Shown here: piece after piece, positions 1-53,400 of the stretch
Numbering within the stretch: position 1 is the stretch's first letter
Layout: every line of letters starts with the position of its first letter
Source of the DNA: Littorina saxatilis
Lineage: Eukaryota > Mollusca > Gastropoda > Littorinimorpha > Littorinidae
Assembly: GCF_037325665.1 (NCBI RefSeq)
Contig: NC_090261.1
Span: forward strand, 14,885,962-14,949,961
Direction: 5' to 3'
DNA: 64,000 bases
Translations under genes and position numbers: made by a program
The notes under the pieces: model-generated
What the model was told of the DNA's origin: nothing
Database searches by the model: none
The model's input: only the letters and a program-made list of their open reading frames with translations

Positions 1-1120
1 ATCCCAATTTAAAAAAAAAATAATCTTCGATTTTTTTTATGTTGGGGGGGGGGGGGGGGGTGTTAAAACAATCTCATGAAAATATTCCTTCCCCCTGCTA
101 ACCCAAATGCATTTTTTCAGCTTTGGCTACAATATTTACAAGGACATAAATGTCTCCTCCTAAATCGTTACACGGACATGAACGTATCCTCCTGAATCGT
201 AACACGGACATTAACAGAACCATGTCAGAGATAAGTGATTTCTCCACATTTGGTCACTCAAATCGCGCGGGACAAAAACAGAGGATCGTATTTTTCTTCC
301 ATCAAATTTGCCTCCAAAAGTAGCGAGCAGTTATTATAAGCTAATTCAATTCGTTGGGAGAAGAATTATGTGTCAAACGTTACAAAGTGTCAGACGTTAC
401 ACCTTACCCTGAATAGACAGTACACTATTTTCTCACCTTTACGGCACGTCGTCTCCATGATTTCAATCGAATCGGTGACCGGAAACGCCATAGAAGCAAA
501 GCAAAAATAACAAAATTTGTCAAACGTTACTTTCGGACATTAAACTCCATCGATTTTTTTAGCTGCTAGATACAATAACTTCGCAAATTCTGACTCAAAT
601 GCAACACACTGCTTTTATTTCCTCGAATACGAAACTATCGTTTTCATCCAAAATGGCGGCCATTCAAAGCACCAAGACCGGCGAAAATCGAATCTGTAAA
701 CAAGTTGGTCTGCGGACATGAGCCCTTCGAAAAAAACAGGGTATTTACTGGGCGAGTTTTTTTGTAAATTCTGGTTCTAATTACGATTGTTGCACATTCT
801 ACAAAGAGTTGCATGCTTAGACTGTATGAAATACGCAGATTAAAACCGATGCAGTGATGCAGATCATGAAAAATCGAAAATTCCCCGAGGACACCAAAAT
901 GTCCAAAATTTTTCGGGGCCGTTTCCAGTGTATGTTTGAAACATTTTTTTTTTTATTTAACATTCACAACAACAACAGGCTTCAAAACATTAAAAAAGCA
1001 TTCATCAAACTCCCTTTTTCAAAGCACAATACATGTAAACATGTTGGGGTAATCCAGTTAATTACACTTGCTTTACAAACACACATGGGTCCGAAATGGC
1101 ACCTTTTGGCAAAGCCTCAT
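1..1120. other. No gene seen; AT-rich flank
   Basis: No coding pattern, RNA gene or recognised repeat is visible, apart from a poly-G run near 47-60. Similarity to the second receptor copy starts only at about 1120, so this stretch lies outside the tandem duplication. Confidence 0.6.
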
Positions 1121-1351
1121 ATACAAAATTTGTATCAGTTTTTAATGTTGTTTCCTAGACTATTTTCCATTACTTTTCATTAGTTTTTCATAATTCTATC
1201 GCTGATAACCCTTGAACTTTTTTGTAGAAAATTAATAAGCTTGAAGCGGTAGTCAGTGCGCACAGTACAGTTTGTTTACATTTTAATCTAATTTTGAGGT
1301 TTAGATCAACAGTGTTCCTTTTTGCAGAAATGGCCAAACTTAAAGCCGTCT

Positions 1352-38990
<37,639 letters not shown>

Positions 38991-39029
38991 GGCTTCCGTC
39001 GGATGAAAGACTGAAGAGTTCTCGAAGAG

Positions 39030-41250
<2,221 letters not shown>

Positions 41251-41252
41251 AG

Positions 41253-41397
41253 TTATTGAGACATCCCAGTGCACTAAGGGATTTATAGAGCAAATCGAGA
41301 AAATTCATTATTGAACGAAGCGCATAGCGCTGAGTTCAATAATTATTTTCGAGATTTGCTCTATAAATCCCTTAGTGCACTGGGATTGTTTCAATAA
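41253..41397. repeat. 145-bp near-perfect palindrome
   Basis: Arms of about 65 bp (CATCCCAGTGCACTAAGGGA and its complement) surround a short GAAGCGCATAGCGCT centre. The transcript of either strand would fold into a long hairpin. Possibly a minimal foldback MITE. Confidence 0.9.
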
Positions 41398-42692
41398 CGA
41401 TATTGTCAGTACCGCCAGAGAAAAAAGAAGATTCAAAACGCACATTTTGCAACGCGCATTTGGACAGGCGTAACTGTGTGGTCAGGTTTGTGTCACTGGA
41501 TCTACTTTTGTGTGGGCTGTCTCAAGTGTGTCGTGCTTTCGTCACACGCAAACTCTTGTTTTAATTTCTGTTGGTAAATTCCAGTGTAGCGTTAAGCTAA
41601 AAAGTGATGATCTTTCATAGAGACCTCATTTAAACTCGGAGAAAGGACTGTGCTCTTAATTATTTGCGATTCGAAACCTTCATCGAGCTTCGACAGATTG
41701 ACTGTGCAGAGTTTTGCCCCTTGCCAAGGTCGACGGAAAGAACATTTTCAAAATAAATGTGGCATGTTTCTCGTGTGGTATCTTCACTCATCGGGGAGTC
41801 TGGTACTAAATATGAACGGTAAGAATGCTCTGAACCCTACACGTATTATATCCCCATCGTTTTATCGTTCACATTTGCCCAACATGTTAACTTGCTGAGC
41901 GGGATTTATGTCGTCTGCTACTGCACAGAGTCTCATTTCAAAAACAACTTTGCTTGTCACGTTGCACTGAGTCTGCACGCATGAGGCAGGCTGGTAATAA
42001 GTCTTATATATATGGTAAGAACGTTCTAAACCCTACACGTTTTCGATTCCGATTGTTCTTGCCTTGAAATAATAATTCGGAAAACATTCATTTACTGAAC
42101 AGATGCAGTCGTATTTCAGTGTAGTCTGCTACGTGCTGATCTAGCTGCTACCGTCTCTGCTGCTACGTTATCGGAATAACACTTGTGTTTTCTGTTAGCT
42201 GCTGGGAATTGTATACTAACTCATTATCCAAGCGGAGCGCGGGCGAAGCCCGCGCGTAGCGAGGTAGTTTTTTTTTTTCATCTCCCAGCACTGAAAATTT
42301 TTTTGCCAAGTGGTGTCTGTCTGTGAACATTGTTCTAGAATTCATCTTTTAGCACAATATTAGCGACACTGTTTGGACAATTCTATTAAAATTAGGCGTA
42401 CAAACTGATTTTGTTTCGGGGAATCCTCTCAGAGGATCAGAATTTTCATATAATATCATCGGAAGCTGTTACAACGGGAAAATGTGAAACTTTTGTCACT
42501 TTTTAACATGGAATTTCATCTTTGAGCGTTTCAAGCGGACTTTAATAAAATAGTTATTTGCGAATTAAGCAGCGGAAGACACTCACCGGTTCAACATGTG
42601 TATGGTCATTAAACCTCAAAACATTTCAGTAAGTGGTTTAGACAAACACCTCCGACATGTGAGGGTGACTGGTTTGTAGCTGAAGAGTTTTT

Positions 42693-42741
42693 GGCTCACG
42701 TAAGTGTAGCCTATGCGATGATAAACTTTGTCTGTCTGTGC

Positions 42742-42779
<38 letters not shown>

Positions 42780-42998
42780 TAGAAACTTTAACATTTCCGA
42801 GTCTATGGATTACGTCAGTCTCGGTCAAAAGTGTTCGACGTGTGTGATAGAAACTATTTGAAGACGTCACATTATGACGTAAGAGGGTTAGACGTCACGC
42901 AAAGGAATTACTGAAAGTCTCGGTCATTGTTATTGTGAGCGGGCCGAGACTACTTGGCAGATCCAGGGTCTCGCTTTCTTGCACAGTTTCACCTATGC

Positions 42999-43095
<97 letters not shown>

Positions 43096-43164
43096 CGGAG
43101 TGATTGAGTTTGTGTTACTGTTTGTCGATTTCTTACGTGAGCCTTGAAGGCTTCGCCTCTTGTT
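42693..43164 (+). mobile_element. HINE/Helentron-like family 2, copy 2, with exact empty site
   Basis: Starts GGCTCACGTAAG, has a (TG)n core, ends CTTACGTGAGCC, a hairpin and CTTGTT. Unit 2 of the duplication lacks it. Comparison puts the insertion within a run of seven T (five before, two after) with no target duplication. Confidence 0.88.
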
Positions 43165-43391
43165 TTCTAAAGTGTGTTCTAAATACAAATGACGTACTGG
43201 TAATGATGTAATGAGTTGTTCTAATCTTGTTCTTGGAACTCTTGCTGTTCCAAGCTTGTTCTTAGCAAGTCTTGGTGACGAGAACAAAGACTATCAATGA
43301 AATCTTTAGAAATAACCTCTGACAACGACGACGATGACGACGACGACGACGATAACAACAACAACAAATGACATCGACGACGACGACGACG

Positions 43392-43431
<40 letters not shown>

Positions 43432-43547
43432 AAACAACAACACGAGAACAACAACAATCACGACAACGAACATGACAACAACAACACCAACAACTACGAC
43501 GACAACTACAACGACTGGGTTATGATGACATCACCAATGATTTAAAG

Positions 43548-44215
43548 GCCGTTAAAAAATCGTTAAATCCTATTTCTTCACTGATTCTTATGAAATTTTA
43601 AAGGTAGGTTTGTTGTCCCCAACTTATTTTCACTCCATACTTTTCCAGAAGAAAAACATAATTTTGGCAGTTAAAAACCGTTAAATTTCAATTCTTCACC
43701 GATATTTATGAAATTTTGTGGGTAGGTTCGTTGTCCCCAACTGATTTTCACTCTATACTTTTCCAGAAGAAAGACATAATTTTGGCAGTTAAAAAACGTT
43801 AAATTTCAATTCTTCACCTATCTTTATGAAATTTAGTGGGTGGGTCCGTTGTCCCAAACTGAATTTTAAGACATACTTTTCCAGACAAAAAACCTTATTT
43901 TTGGCAGTTAAAAACCGTTAAATCTGAATTCTTCATCGATATTTATGAAATTTTGTGGGTAGGTTCGTTGTCCCCAACTGATTTTCACTCCATACTTTTC
44001 CAGAAGAAAAACATAATTTTGGCAGTTAAAAACCGTTACATTTAAATTTTCACCTATCTTTATGAAATTTAGTGGGTGGGTCCGTTGTCCCAAACTGAAT
44101 TTCAAGACAAACTATTCCAGTCAAAAAAACTTATTTTTGGCAGTTAAAAACCGTTAAGTCTCAATTCTACACCGATATTTATGACATTTTGTGGGTAGGT
44201 TTGTTGTCAGATTTG
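43548..44215. repeat. 118-bp minisatellite
   Basis: Five to six units sharing TTGGCAGTTAAAAACCGTTA and GGTAGGTTCGTTGTCCCCAA, with a 118-bp period. Repeated in unit 2 at 45663-46330. Confidence 0.9.
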
Positions 44216-44453
44216 ACATGATGGCAGAATTGAAAGTGTGAGATATCCTGATGTTTCACAATTTATGCTGCATAATTCAGCCCCATAGGCGCTTGAATTT
44301 TAGGTGGAGTTGGGTTTTTTTTCAGCCCAAACCAGTAACCCCCACATGGTTTTCATGTCCCTTTCTGAGAGACTTCAAGAAGTTTCAATTTGACGTCATG
44401 ATTAGCCTGCCGCATTAGCAAGTATGAAAACACGTCATCGATGACACATTTTA

Positions 44454-44548
<95 letters not shown>

Positions 44549-44609
44549 CATGTACACACAGATGGACGACTTCGCTTGGGGTATGTACTGCCCGGCAGTA
44601 CACATCTAC

Positions 44610-46553
44610 TTTATCCAAGCGGAGCGCGGGCGAAGCCCGCGCGTAGCGAGGTAGTTTTTTTTTTTTCATCTCCCAGCACTGAAAATTTTTTTGCCAAGTG
44701 GTGTCTGTCTGTGAACATTGTTCTAGAATTCATCTTTTAGCACAATATTAGCGACACTGTTTGGACAATTCTATTAAAATTAGGCGTACAAACTGATTTT
44801 GTTTCGGGGAATCCTCTCAGAGGATCAGAATTTTCATATAATATCATCGGAAGCTGTTACAACGGGAAAATGTGAAACTTTTGTCACTTTTTAACATGGA
44901 ATTTCATCTTTGAGCGTTTCAAGCGGACTTTAATAAAATAGTTATTTGCGAATTAAGCAGCGGAAGACACTCACCGGTTCAACATGTGTATGGTCATTAA
45001 ACCTCAAAACATTTCAGTAAGTGGTTTAGACAAACACCTCGGACATGTGAGGGTGACTGGTTTGTAGCTGAAGAGTTTTTTTCTAAAGTGTGTTCTAAAT
45101 ACAAATGACGTACTGGTAATGATGTAATGAGTTGTTCTAATCTTGTTCTTGGAACTCTTGCTGTTCCAAGCTTGTTCTTAGCAAGTCTTGGTGACGAGAA
45201 CAAAGACTATCAATGAAATCTTTAGAAATAACCTCTGACAACGACGACGATGACGACGACGACGACGATAACAACAACAACAACAAAAACAACAACACGA
45301 GAACAACAACACGAGAACAACAACAATCACGATAACGAACATGACAACAACAACACCAACAACTACGACGACAGCTTGTTCTTAGCAAGTCTTGGTGACG
45401 AGAACAAAGACTATCAATGAAATCTTTAGAAATAACCTCTGACAACGACGACGATGACGACGACGACGACGATAACAACAACAACAACAAATGACATCGA
45501 CGACGACGACGACAACAACAACAACAACAACAACAAAAACAACAACACGAGAACAACAACAATCACGATAACGAACATGACAACAACAACACCAACAACT
45601 ACGACGACAACTACAACGACTGGGTTATGATGACATCACCAATGATTTATCAAATGTTCAGTGTCAAGGCTGTTAAAAAATCGTTAAATCCTATTTCTTC
45701 ACTGATTCTTATGAAATTTTAAAGGTAGGTTTGTTGTCCCCAACTTATTTTCACTCCATACTTTTCCAGAAGAAAAACATAATTTTGGCAGTTAAAAACC
45801 GTTAAATTTCAATTCTTCACCGATATTTATGAAATTTTGTGGGTAGGTTCGTTGTCCCCAACTGATTTTCACTCTATACTTTTCCAGAAGAAAGACATAA
45901 TTTTGGCAGTTAAAAAACGTTAAATTTCAATTCTTCACCTATCTTTATGAAATTTAGTGGGTGGGTCCGTTGTCCCAAACTGAATTTTAAGACATACTTT
46001 TCCAGACAAAAAACCTTATTTTTGGCAGTTAAAAACCGTTAAATCTCAATTCTTCATCGATATTTATGAAATTTTGTGGGTAGGTTCGTTGTCCCCAACT
46101 GATTTTCACTCCATACTTTTCCAGAAGAAAAACATAATTTTGGCAGTTAAAAACCGTTACATTTAAATTTTCACCTATCTTTATGAAATTTAGTGGGTGG
46201 GTCCGTTGTCCCAAACTGAATTTCAAGACAAACTATTCCAGTCAAAAAAACTTATTTTTGGCAGTTAAAAACCGTTAAGTCTCAATTCTACAACGATATT
46301 TATGACATTTTGTGGGTAGGTTTGTTGTCAGATTTGACATGATGGCAGAATTGAAAGTGTGAGATATCCTGATGTTTCACAATTTATGATGCATAATTCA
46401 GCCCCATAGGCGCTTGAATTTTAGGTGGAGTTGGATTTTTTTCAGCCCAAACCAGTAACCCCCACATGGTTTTCATGTCCCTTTCTGAGAGACTTTAAGA
46501 AGTTTCAATTTGACGTCATGATTAGCCTGCCGCATTAGCAAGTCGATGACACA

Positions 46554-46635
<82 letters not shown>

Positions 46636-46699
46636 CATGTACACACAGATGGACGACTTCGCTTGGGGTATGTACTGCCCGGCAGTACACATCTACTTT
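44610..46699. repeat. Tandem segmental duplication, unit 2
   Basis: Near-identical to unit 1 but without the HINE-like element. The GAC/AAC tract is internally duplicated (45236-45620). Confidence 0.92.
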
Positions 46700-46712
46700 A
46701 TTGTTATTATGA

Positions 46713-46846
46713 GTAGTAGTAATAGTAGTAGTGGCAATAGTAGTAGTAGAAGTAGTTGTAGTAGTAGTAGTTGCAGTTAGTTAGTTAGCTGTTGCTTTTC
46801 GGGTCCAGCGGACCATAATAGGCCAAATCAGGACCCCAGTAGTTGC

Positions 46847-46880
<34 letters not shown>
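46713..46880. repeat. (AGT)n-rich trinucleotide repeat
   Basis: Imperfect AGT/AGTAGT runs interrupted by GTTAGTTAGTTAGC and unique sequence. Confidence 0.9.
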
Positions 46881-46881
<1 letters not shown>

Positions 46882-47099
46882 GGGTACATAGGATATACTT
46901 TGCTCAACCGACACTTTGATACAAGCTCCTGTCGGGCAATTATTGACTGTCGCGTATGTGGCTATTAAGTACATGTATCAGTATTTGTGCCGGTATGTGA
47001 AACCGGACTCTGCATTTAAAGAATCCAGGCTAAAAATATATAAGCTTACTGATCCACAAGATATACTCATTAAATCTAACAGATGTTATTTCAACAGAA

Positions 47100-47644
47100 A
47101 ACAAGAAGAGCAAACGCTCGATCGAGTCACTTTCGCAGTTCTGAATATTATATGAGGCATCAGATGGACAGGAAGAAATTGCTATTCACAACACAATGAG
47201 TCACGTTCACATAAAATTTGAGCCCGGTCACTTTTATAGTTTCCGAGAAAAGCCCAACGTTAAGTTGTGTGTTGCCGAACAGAAAAGGCTAGTTATCTCC
47301 CTTGTTTTTCTGATAACGTTCGTAAAAGGCTACAGATGTAAATACTTTGATGTAAAGAATAATCCTACAAAGTTTCAATCACATCCGATGAACTTTGTCA
47401 AAGATATAAAATGTCTAATTTTTCCTTTGACGCTGACCTGTGACCTTGAAAAAGGTCAAAGGTCAACGAAACCATCGTTAAAGTGTAGAGGTCATTGGAG
47501 GTCACGACTAAACAAAATATGAGCCCGATCGCTTTGATAGTTTCCGAGAAAAGTCCAACGTTAAGGTGGTGTCTACGGACGGCCGGCCGGCCGGACAGAC
47601 TAACACTGACCGATTACATAGAGTCACTTTTCCTCAAGTGACTC
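47100..47644 (-). mobile_element. HINE/Helentron-like family 1, copy 3
   Basis: Near-identical to the other copies with the shortest GGCC run. Confidence 0.75.
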
Positions 47645-49266
<1,622 letters not shown>

Positions 49267-49321
49267 TCGGTGGACTCACACATTTTATAACAGTAAACGC
49301 ACATTTTGGACTGCACTTGTT

Positions 49322-49725
49322 TCAATGCAAGTCAGTGGGACAGTGACATAGCTATAATATATAAATATTTGTATCAGTTTGAAATGCGGATTTCCAGACT
49401 ATTTTCCATTACTTTTCATTGTTGTTCATGCTATCGCTGACAATTCCTTGAACTCTTTAGAAATAAGCTTGAAGCGGGAGTCAGAGCGCACAGTAAAGTT
49501 TGTTTACAATTTGATCTAATTTTTACCCTGCGTTTCTCCAATCAGAGGCTTAGATTAACAGTGTTCCTTTTCGTAGAAATGGCCACACTTAAAGACGTCT
49601 TTATATTCAAAGTGTTATTCGACGTTTAAGCAGACGCTCGAGCATCAACACCACTGCAGCCATGAGCACACCCAGGGTTGCCATGATGAAGGCTGTCTTG
49701 ACCAGTTCCACAGATACTGGCATCA
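49322..49725 (-). pseudogene. Partial duplicate of the receptor terminal exon and 3' region
   Basis: It repeats 49915-50325, including the last roughly 33 codons of TM4 and its stop (about 49628-49725), and breaks off at GGCATCAC. The acceptor and the start of the exon are missing, so it is a non-functional third copy of the 3' end. Confidence 0.85.
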
Positions 49726-50207
49726 CAGTTCATGTTACTGTCACAATACTAATTTTATTCTTCAAAGCTTGTCACAACCTACAGTTTTGCAGTACTAAGA
49801 TATATAGAAAAAAATGTTAAAACCAACTAAGTAGCAGGTACGTACTGTAAACTACCTTGTAAAAATCCAAAAACAAAGAGACTGCCAACGTTCCAAAATT
49901 CAGAATAAAAAAACAATGCAAGCCAGTGGGACGGTGACATCGCTTTTATATATAAACATTTGTATCAGTTTGTAATGTGGTTTCCCAGACTATTTTCCAT
50001 TACTTTTCATTTGTTTTTCAAAATGCTATCGCTGACAATTCCTTGAACTTTTTTTTTTTAGAAATAAGCTTGAAGCGGTAGTCAGTGCGCACAGTACAGT
50101 TTGTTTACATTTTAATCTAATTTTGACCCCGCGTTTCTCCAATCAGAGGTTTAGATCAACAGTGTTCCTTTTTGCAGAAATGGCCACACTTAAAGCCGTC
50201 TTTATAT

Positions 50208-50418
50208 TCAAAGTGTTATTCGACGTTTAAGCAGACGCTCGAGCATCAACACCACTGCAGCCATGAGCACACCCAGGGCTGCCATGATGAAGGCTGTCTT
50301 GACCAGTTCCACAGATACTGGCATCACTCGGGTCCCGTTGTCCTGGCAACTCGACTCCTGTGGGAACCACTCGCTCTTCAGGTAGTCCAGAAGTCCTTGC
50401 TCTGTGGCTCTGGCAAGC
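50208..50418 (-). CDS. Receptor copy 2, terminal exon with TM4
   Basis: Follows TTTCCAG. Encodes LARATEQGLLDYLKSEWFP, the SSCQDN cysteine and TM4, ending LLKRRITL and a stop, three bases shorter than copy 1. Confidence 0.88.
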
Positions 50419-53400
50419 CTGGAAACAGACGTATACTGAACATGTGCATGTAGGCTATATTTAGATGAGCGCAAACAGAGCGTCTGAGACCAGGGATGAG
50501 GTGCACGAAGCGAAACTGGATGCCACCCAATTGGGTGGGAACAAGCCGTGGGTTCATTAATTGTTCGTGTAGGCGGCACCCAGTTTTGCTTCGTGCACCT
50601 CATGCCAAGAGTTGTCACTACTTCGGGTGACAGTGGGCTGAGATTCTCGATGTGATCTCATTCACTATCTTTCTGAGCTGTGTGTTTACCCCAAAAGTGA
50701 GACGACTATGTTGCAAACATTGCCAGAGACAAAGTGGCAAGCTATAAGTCTACCTAACCCTTCTCCCCTACCACTGCACACACAAGACACAGCTACGTTC
50801 GCACACATGTATATCCTTAGCGGATTATAACTTTATTCAGTTATTCTGCAGAAAAGACAAATGCTGGAGAAAACCCGTTCTTTTCTGTAGCCTTTCTGCA
50901 TAATGTCATCTTTCGCCGAAGCAGCGTTTTTTTCTGCAGCAAAACATTTTACTGCAGTAAAATTGAAATCGAGAATGCTGCAGTAAAACGGTGCTGTTGT
51001 TTTACTGCAGAAAACCTGTTTACATTTTTTCTGCAGCATTTGGCTCTTGGCGGATTATGACATTATTCAGTTATTCTGGAGAAAAACCGAAATGCTGGAG
51101 AAAAACTGTCTTTTCTGCAGCATTTCTGCATAATGTCATCTTTTGCCGAAGCAACGTTTTTTACTGCAGTAAAGTTTTTCTGAAGCATACTGTTTACTTG
51201 GTTTTCTGTAGCATTATTGCGATTAACTTTTTCTTCAGAATAGTCTGTGACAGGTTTTCTGGAGAAAAACGAACGACCTTGTAAAGTAGCGTTTGTATTC
51301 GTCGCCCCCTGGGATAGTATAATAGTTTGTTCCGCAGTGTACCAATCAGAAGGCGTGTAGCATAAGGGCATTATATTAAACTTCACTATGGTGGCCGAAC
51401 GTGAACAATTTCTGAAGCAAATCGAACACGAAGTCGACTACTGCGTTCGTCTGGGAAAATGTGACAATGTTGCTGACAGGTGCCATTGTTTAATTTGAAA
51501 CTTTGAACTTCCGGCGGAAAGGAAGTCAGACAGACAAAATACATTCGTGTCACGCACAACTATTCGTAATTCTGGATGAGTCCATCTCTCGACAGAGGGG
51601 GGCTCGCGTGCTCCAACATTATAATGAGCCAGTACAAAATGCTGCAGAAAAAGTGTAAACAGGTTTTCTGCAGTAAAACAACAGCACCGTTTTACTGCAG
51701 CATTCTTGATTTCAATTTTACTGCAGTAAAATGTTTTGCTCCAGAAAAACCCGTTGCTTCGGCGAAAGATGACATTATGCAAAAATGCTGCAGAAAAGAC
51801 AGTTTTTCTCCAGCATTTCTGTTTTTCTGCAGAATAACTGAATAATGCCAAAATGCTGAAGAAAAAGTGTAAACAGTTTTTCTCCAGTAAAACAACATCA
51901 CCGTTTTACTGCAGCATTCTTGATTTCAATTTTACTGCAGTAAAACTGTTTTACTGCAGAAAAAAACGTTGCTCTCGCGAAAGATTTTGTTTGTTTGTTT
52001 GTTTGCTTAACGCCCAGCCGACCACGAAGGGCCATATCAGGGCGGTGCTGCTTTGACATATAACGTGCGCCACACACAAGACAGAAGTCGCAGCACAGGC
52101 TTCATGTCTCACCCAGTCACATTATTCTGTCTGTTTGTCTGTCTGTCTGTAAAAAATTCCATTTCAAACGGCAGAAATTAATATGTAAAGCGCGGAGAGC
52201 ACAGTTGTGGTTCGCGCTATATAAGCTCCCCATAATAATAATATTCTGACACCGGACCAACCAGTCCTAGCACTAACCCCATAATGCCAGACGCCAGGCG
52301 GAGCAGCCACTAGATTGCCAATTTTAAAGTCTTAGGTATGACCCGGCCGGGGTTCGAACCCACGACCTCCCGATCACAGGGCGGACGCCTTACCACTAGG
52401 CCAACCGTCGCGAAAGATGACATTATGCAGAAATGCTGCAGAAACAAACAGTTTTTCTCCAGCATTTATGTTTTTCTGCAGAATAACTGAATAAAGTCAT
52501 AATCCGCTAAGGATACATGTATACTCACACACACACAGATCCACACAAGCACACACACATCATAACACCACCCCTTTCTGCAACCCCCCGCCACACAAAA
52601 CCACACTCACACAGGCACACACACACACACACATCCACCCGCACACGCACAACCCCCGCAGCACAAAACCACACACTCACACACACACAAACCACCCCCA
52701 CCCCCATACACCCCCCCACACACACACACATATACACTTCAGGCATGACTATCCATTCATGGCCTCCAGTACGAACGAGAACTCACATGTGGTTAAACAG
52801 GGCGGTGTAGGGAGAATCTTTCTGCAGGTGAATGGCGAAGGTGTCTTGGTAGAGTCTCTCCTTGACCACAGTCATCCTGCAATGTTCTCTTTTCTGGACT
52901 CTGTAAAAGGCGGCAGACGTCACTTGGACAAAGTTGCCCGCCAACAATTCGGCCACGGGCTCCTCGTCGGTCCGTTCGGCACGCTCGTAGTACAGCTGGT
53001 AGTCCGAGAGGTTTGACGTCTGCCCAAAGTCAACGAGTGTTGCGTAAGTGACCCGAACCAACCTTGAGATATCAACTCCATCATTTCATTTTTCTTTGGG
53101 TCTTGTTTAAAAATGCCCTATACATGCCCATTATATTTGTGTTTGTATGGCCCGAACCAACTTTGAGATATCCCCACTATCACAAGGCCCTACATGTTTC
53201 TGAAACTTTCTTATTTTAAAGTGCCCTGTACATGCAACGCATACACAGAGTTTGTATCATGACAAAATTTTTAAGCGAGCTGGTGTACCAAGATAATCAG
53301 TGAGACCAAATGTTAACCCATATTGACCAAATTCGTCTGGTGTCATCAGACAGTTACTTCTTTCCCGCTGTGTGCTGTGAAATGGGTAATATGGGTGGAT

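Larger units (their letters stand above)
42225..44609. repeat. Tandem segmental duplication, unit 1
   Basis: The unit starts TTATCCAAGCGGAGCGCGGG and ends CCCGGCAGTACACATCTACT. It contains the HINE-like insertion at 42693, a GAC/AAC low-complexity tract, a 118-bp minisatellite and a (GA)n tract. Unit 2 follows directly. Confidence 0.92.
50812..52515. mobile_element. Foldback element rich in CTGCAG palindromes
   Basis: TIRs TATCCTTAGCGGATTATAAC and its near complement are flanked by CATGTA at 50806-50811 and 52516-52521. Each arm contains two copies of a roughly 200-bp unit full of TTTTACTGCAGTAAAA palindromes. The loop (51240-51620) holds a short coding-like frame. A SINE interrupts the right arm. 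The paralogous intron keeps the empty site (CATGCA at 1939-1944). Confidence 0.88.

Noticed and set aside
43221-45562. Cys-, Asn- or Ser-rich frames around 43221-43525 and 45137-45562
   Set aside because: Low-complexity GAC/AAC trinucleotide tract, identical in both duplication units.
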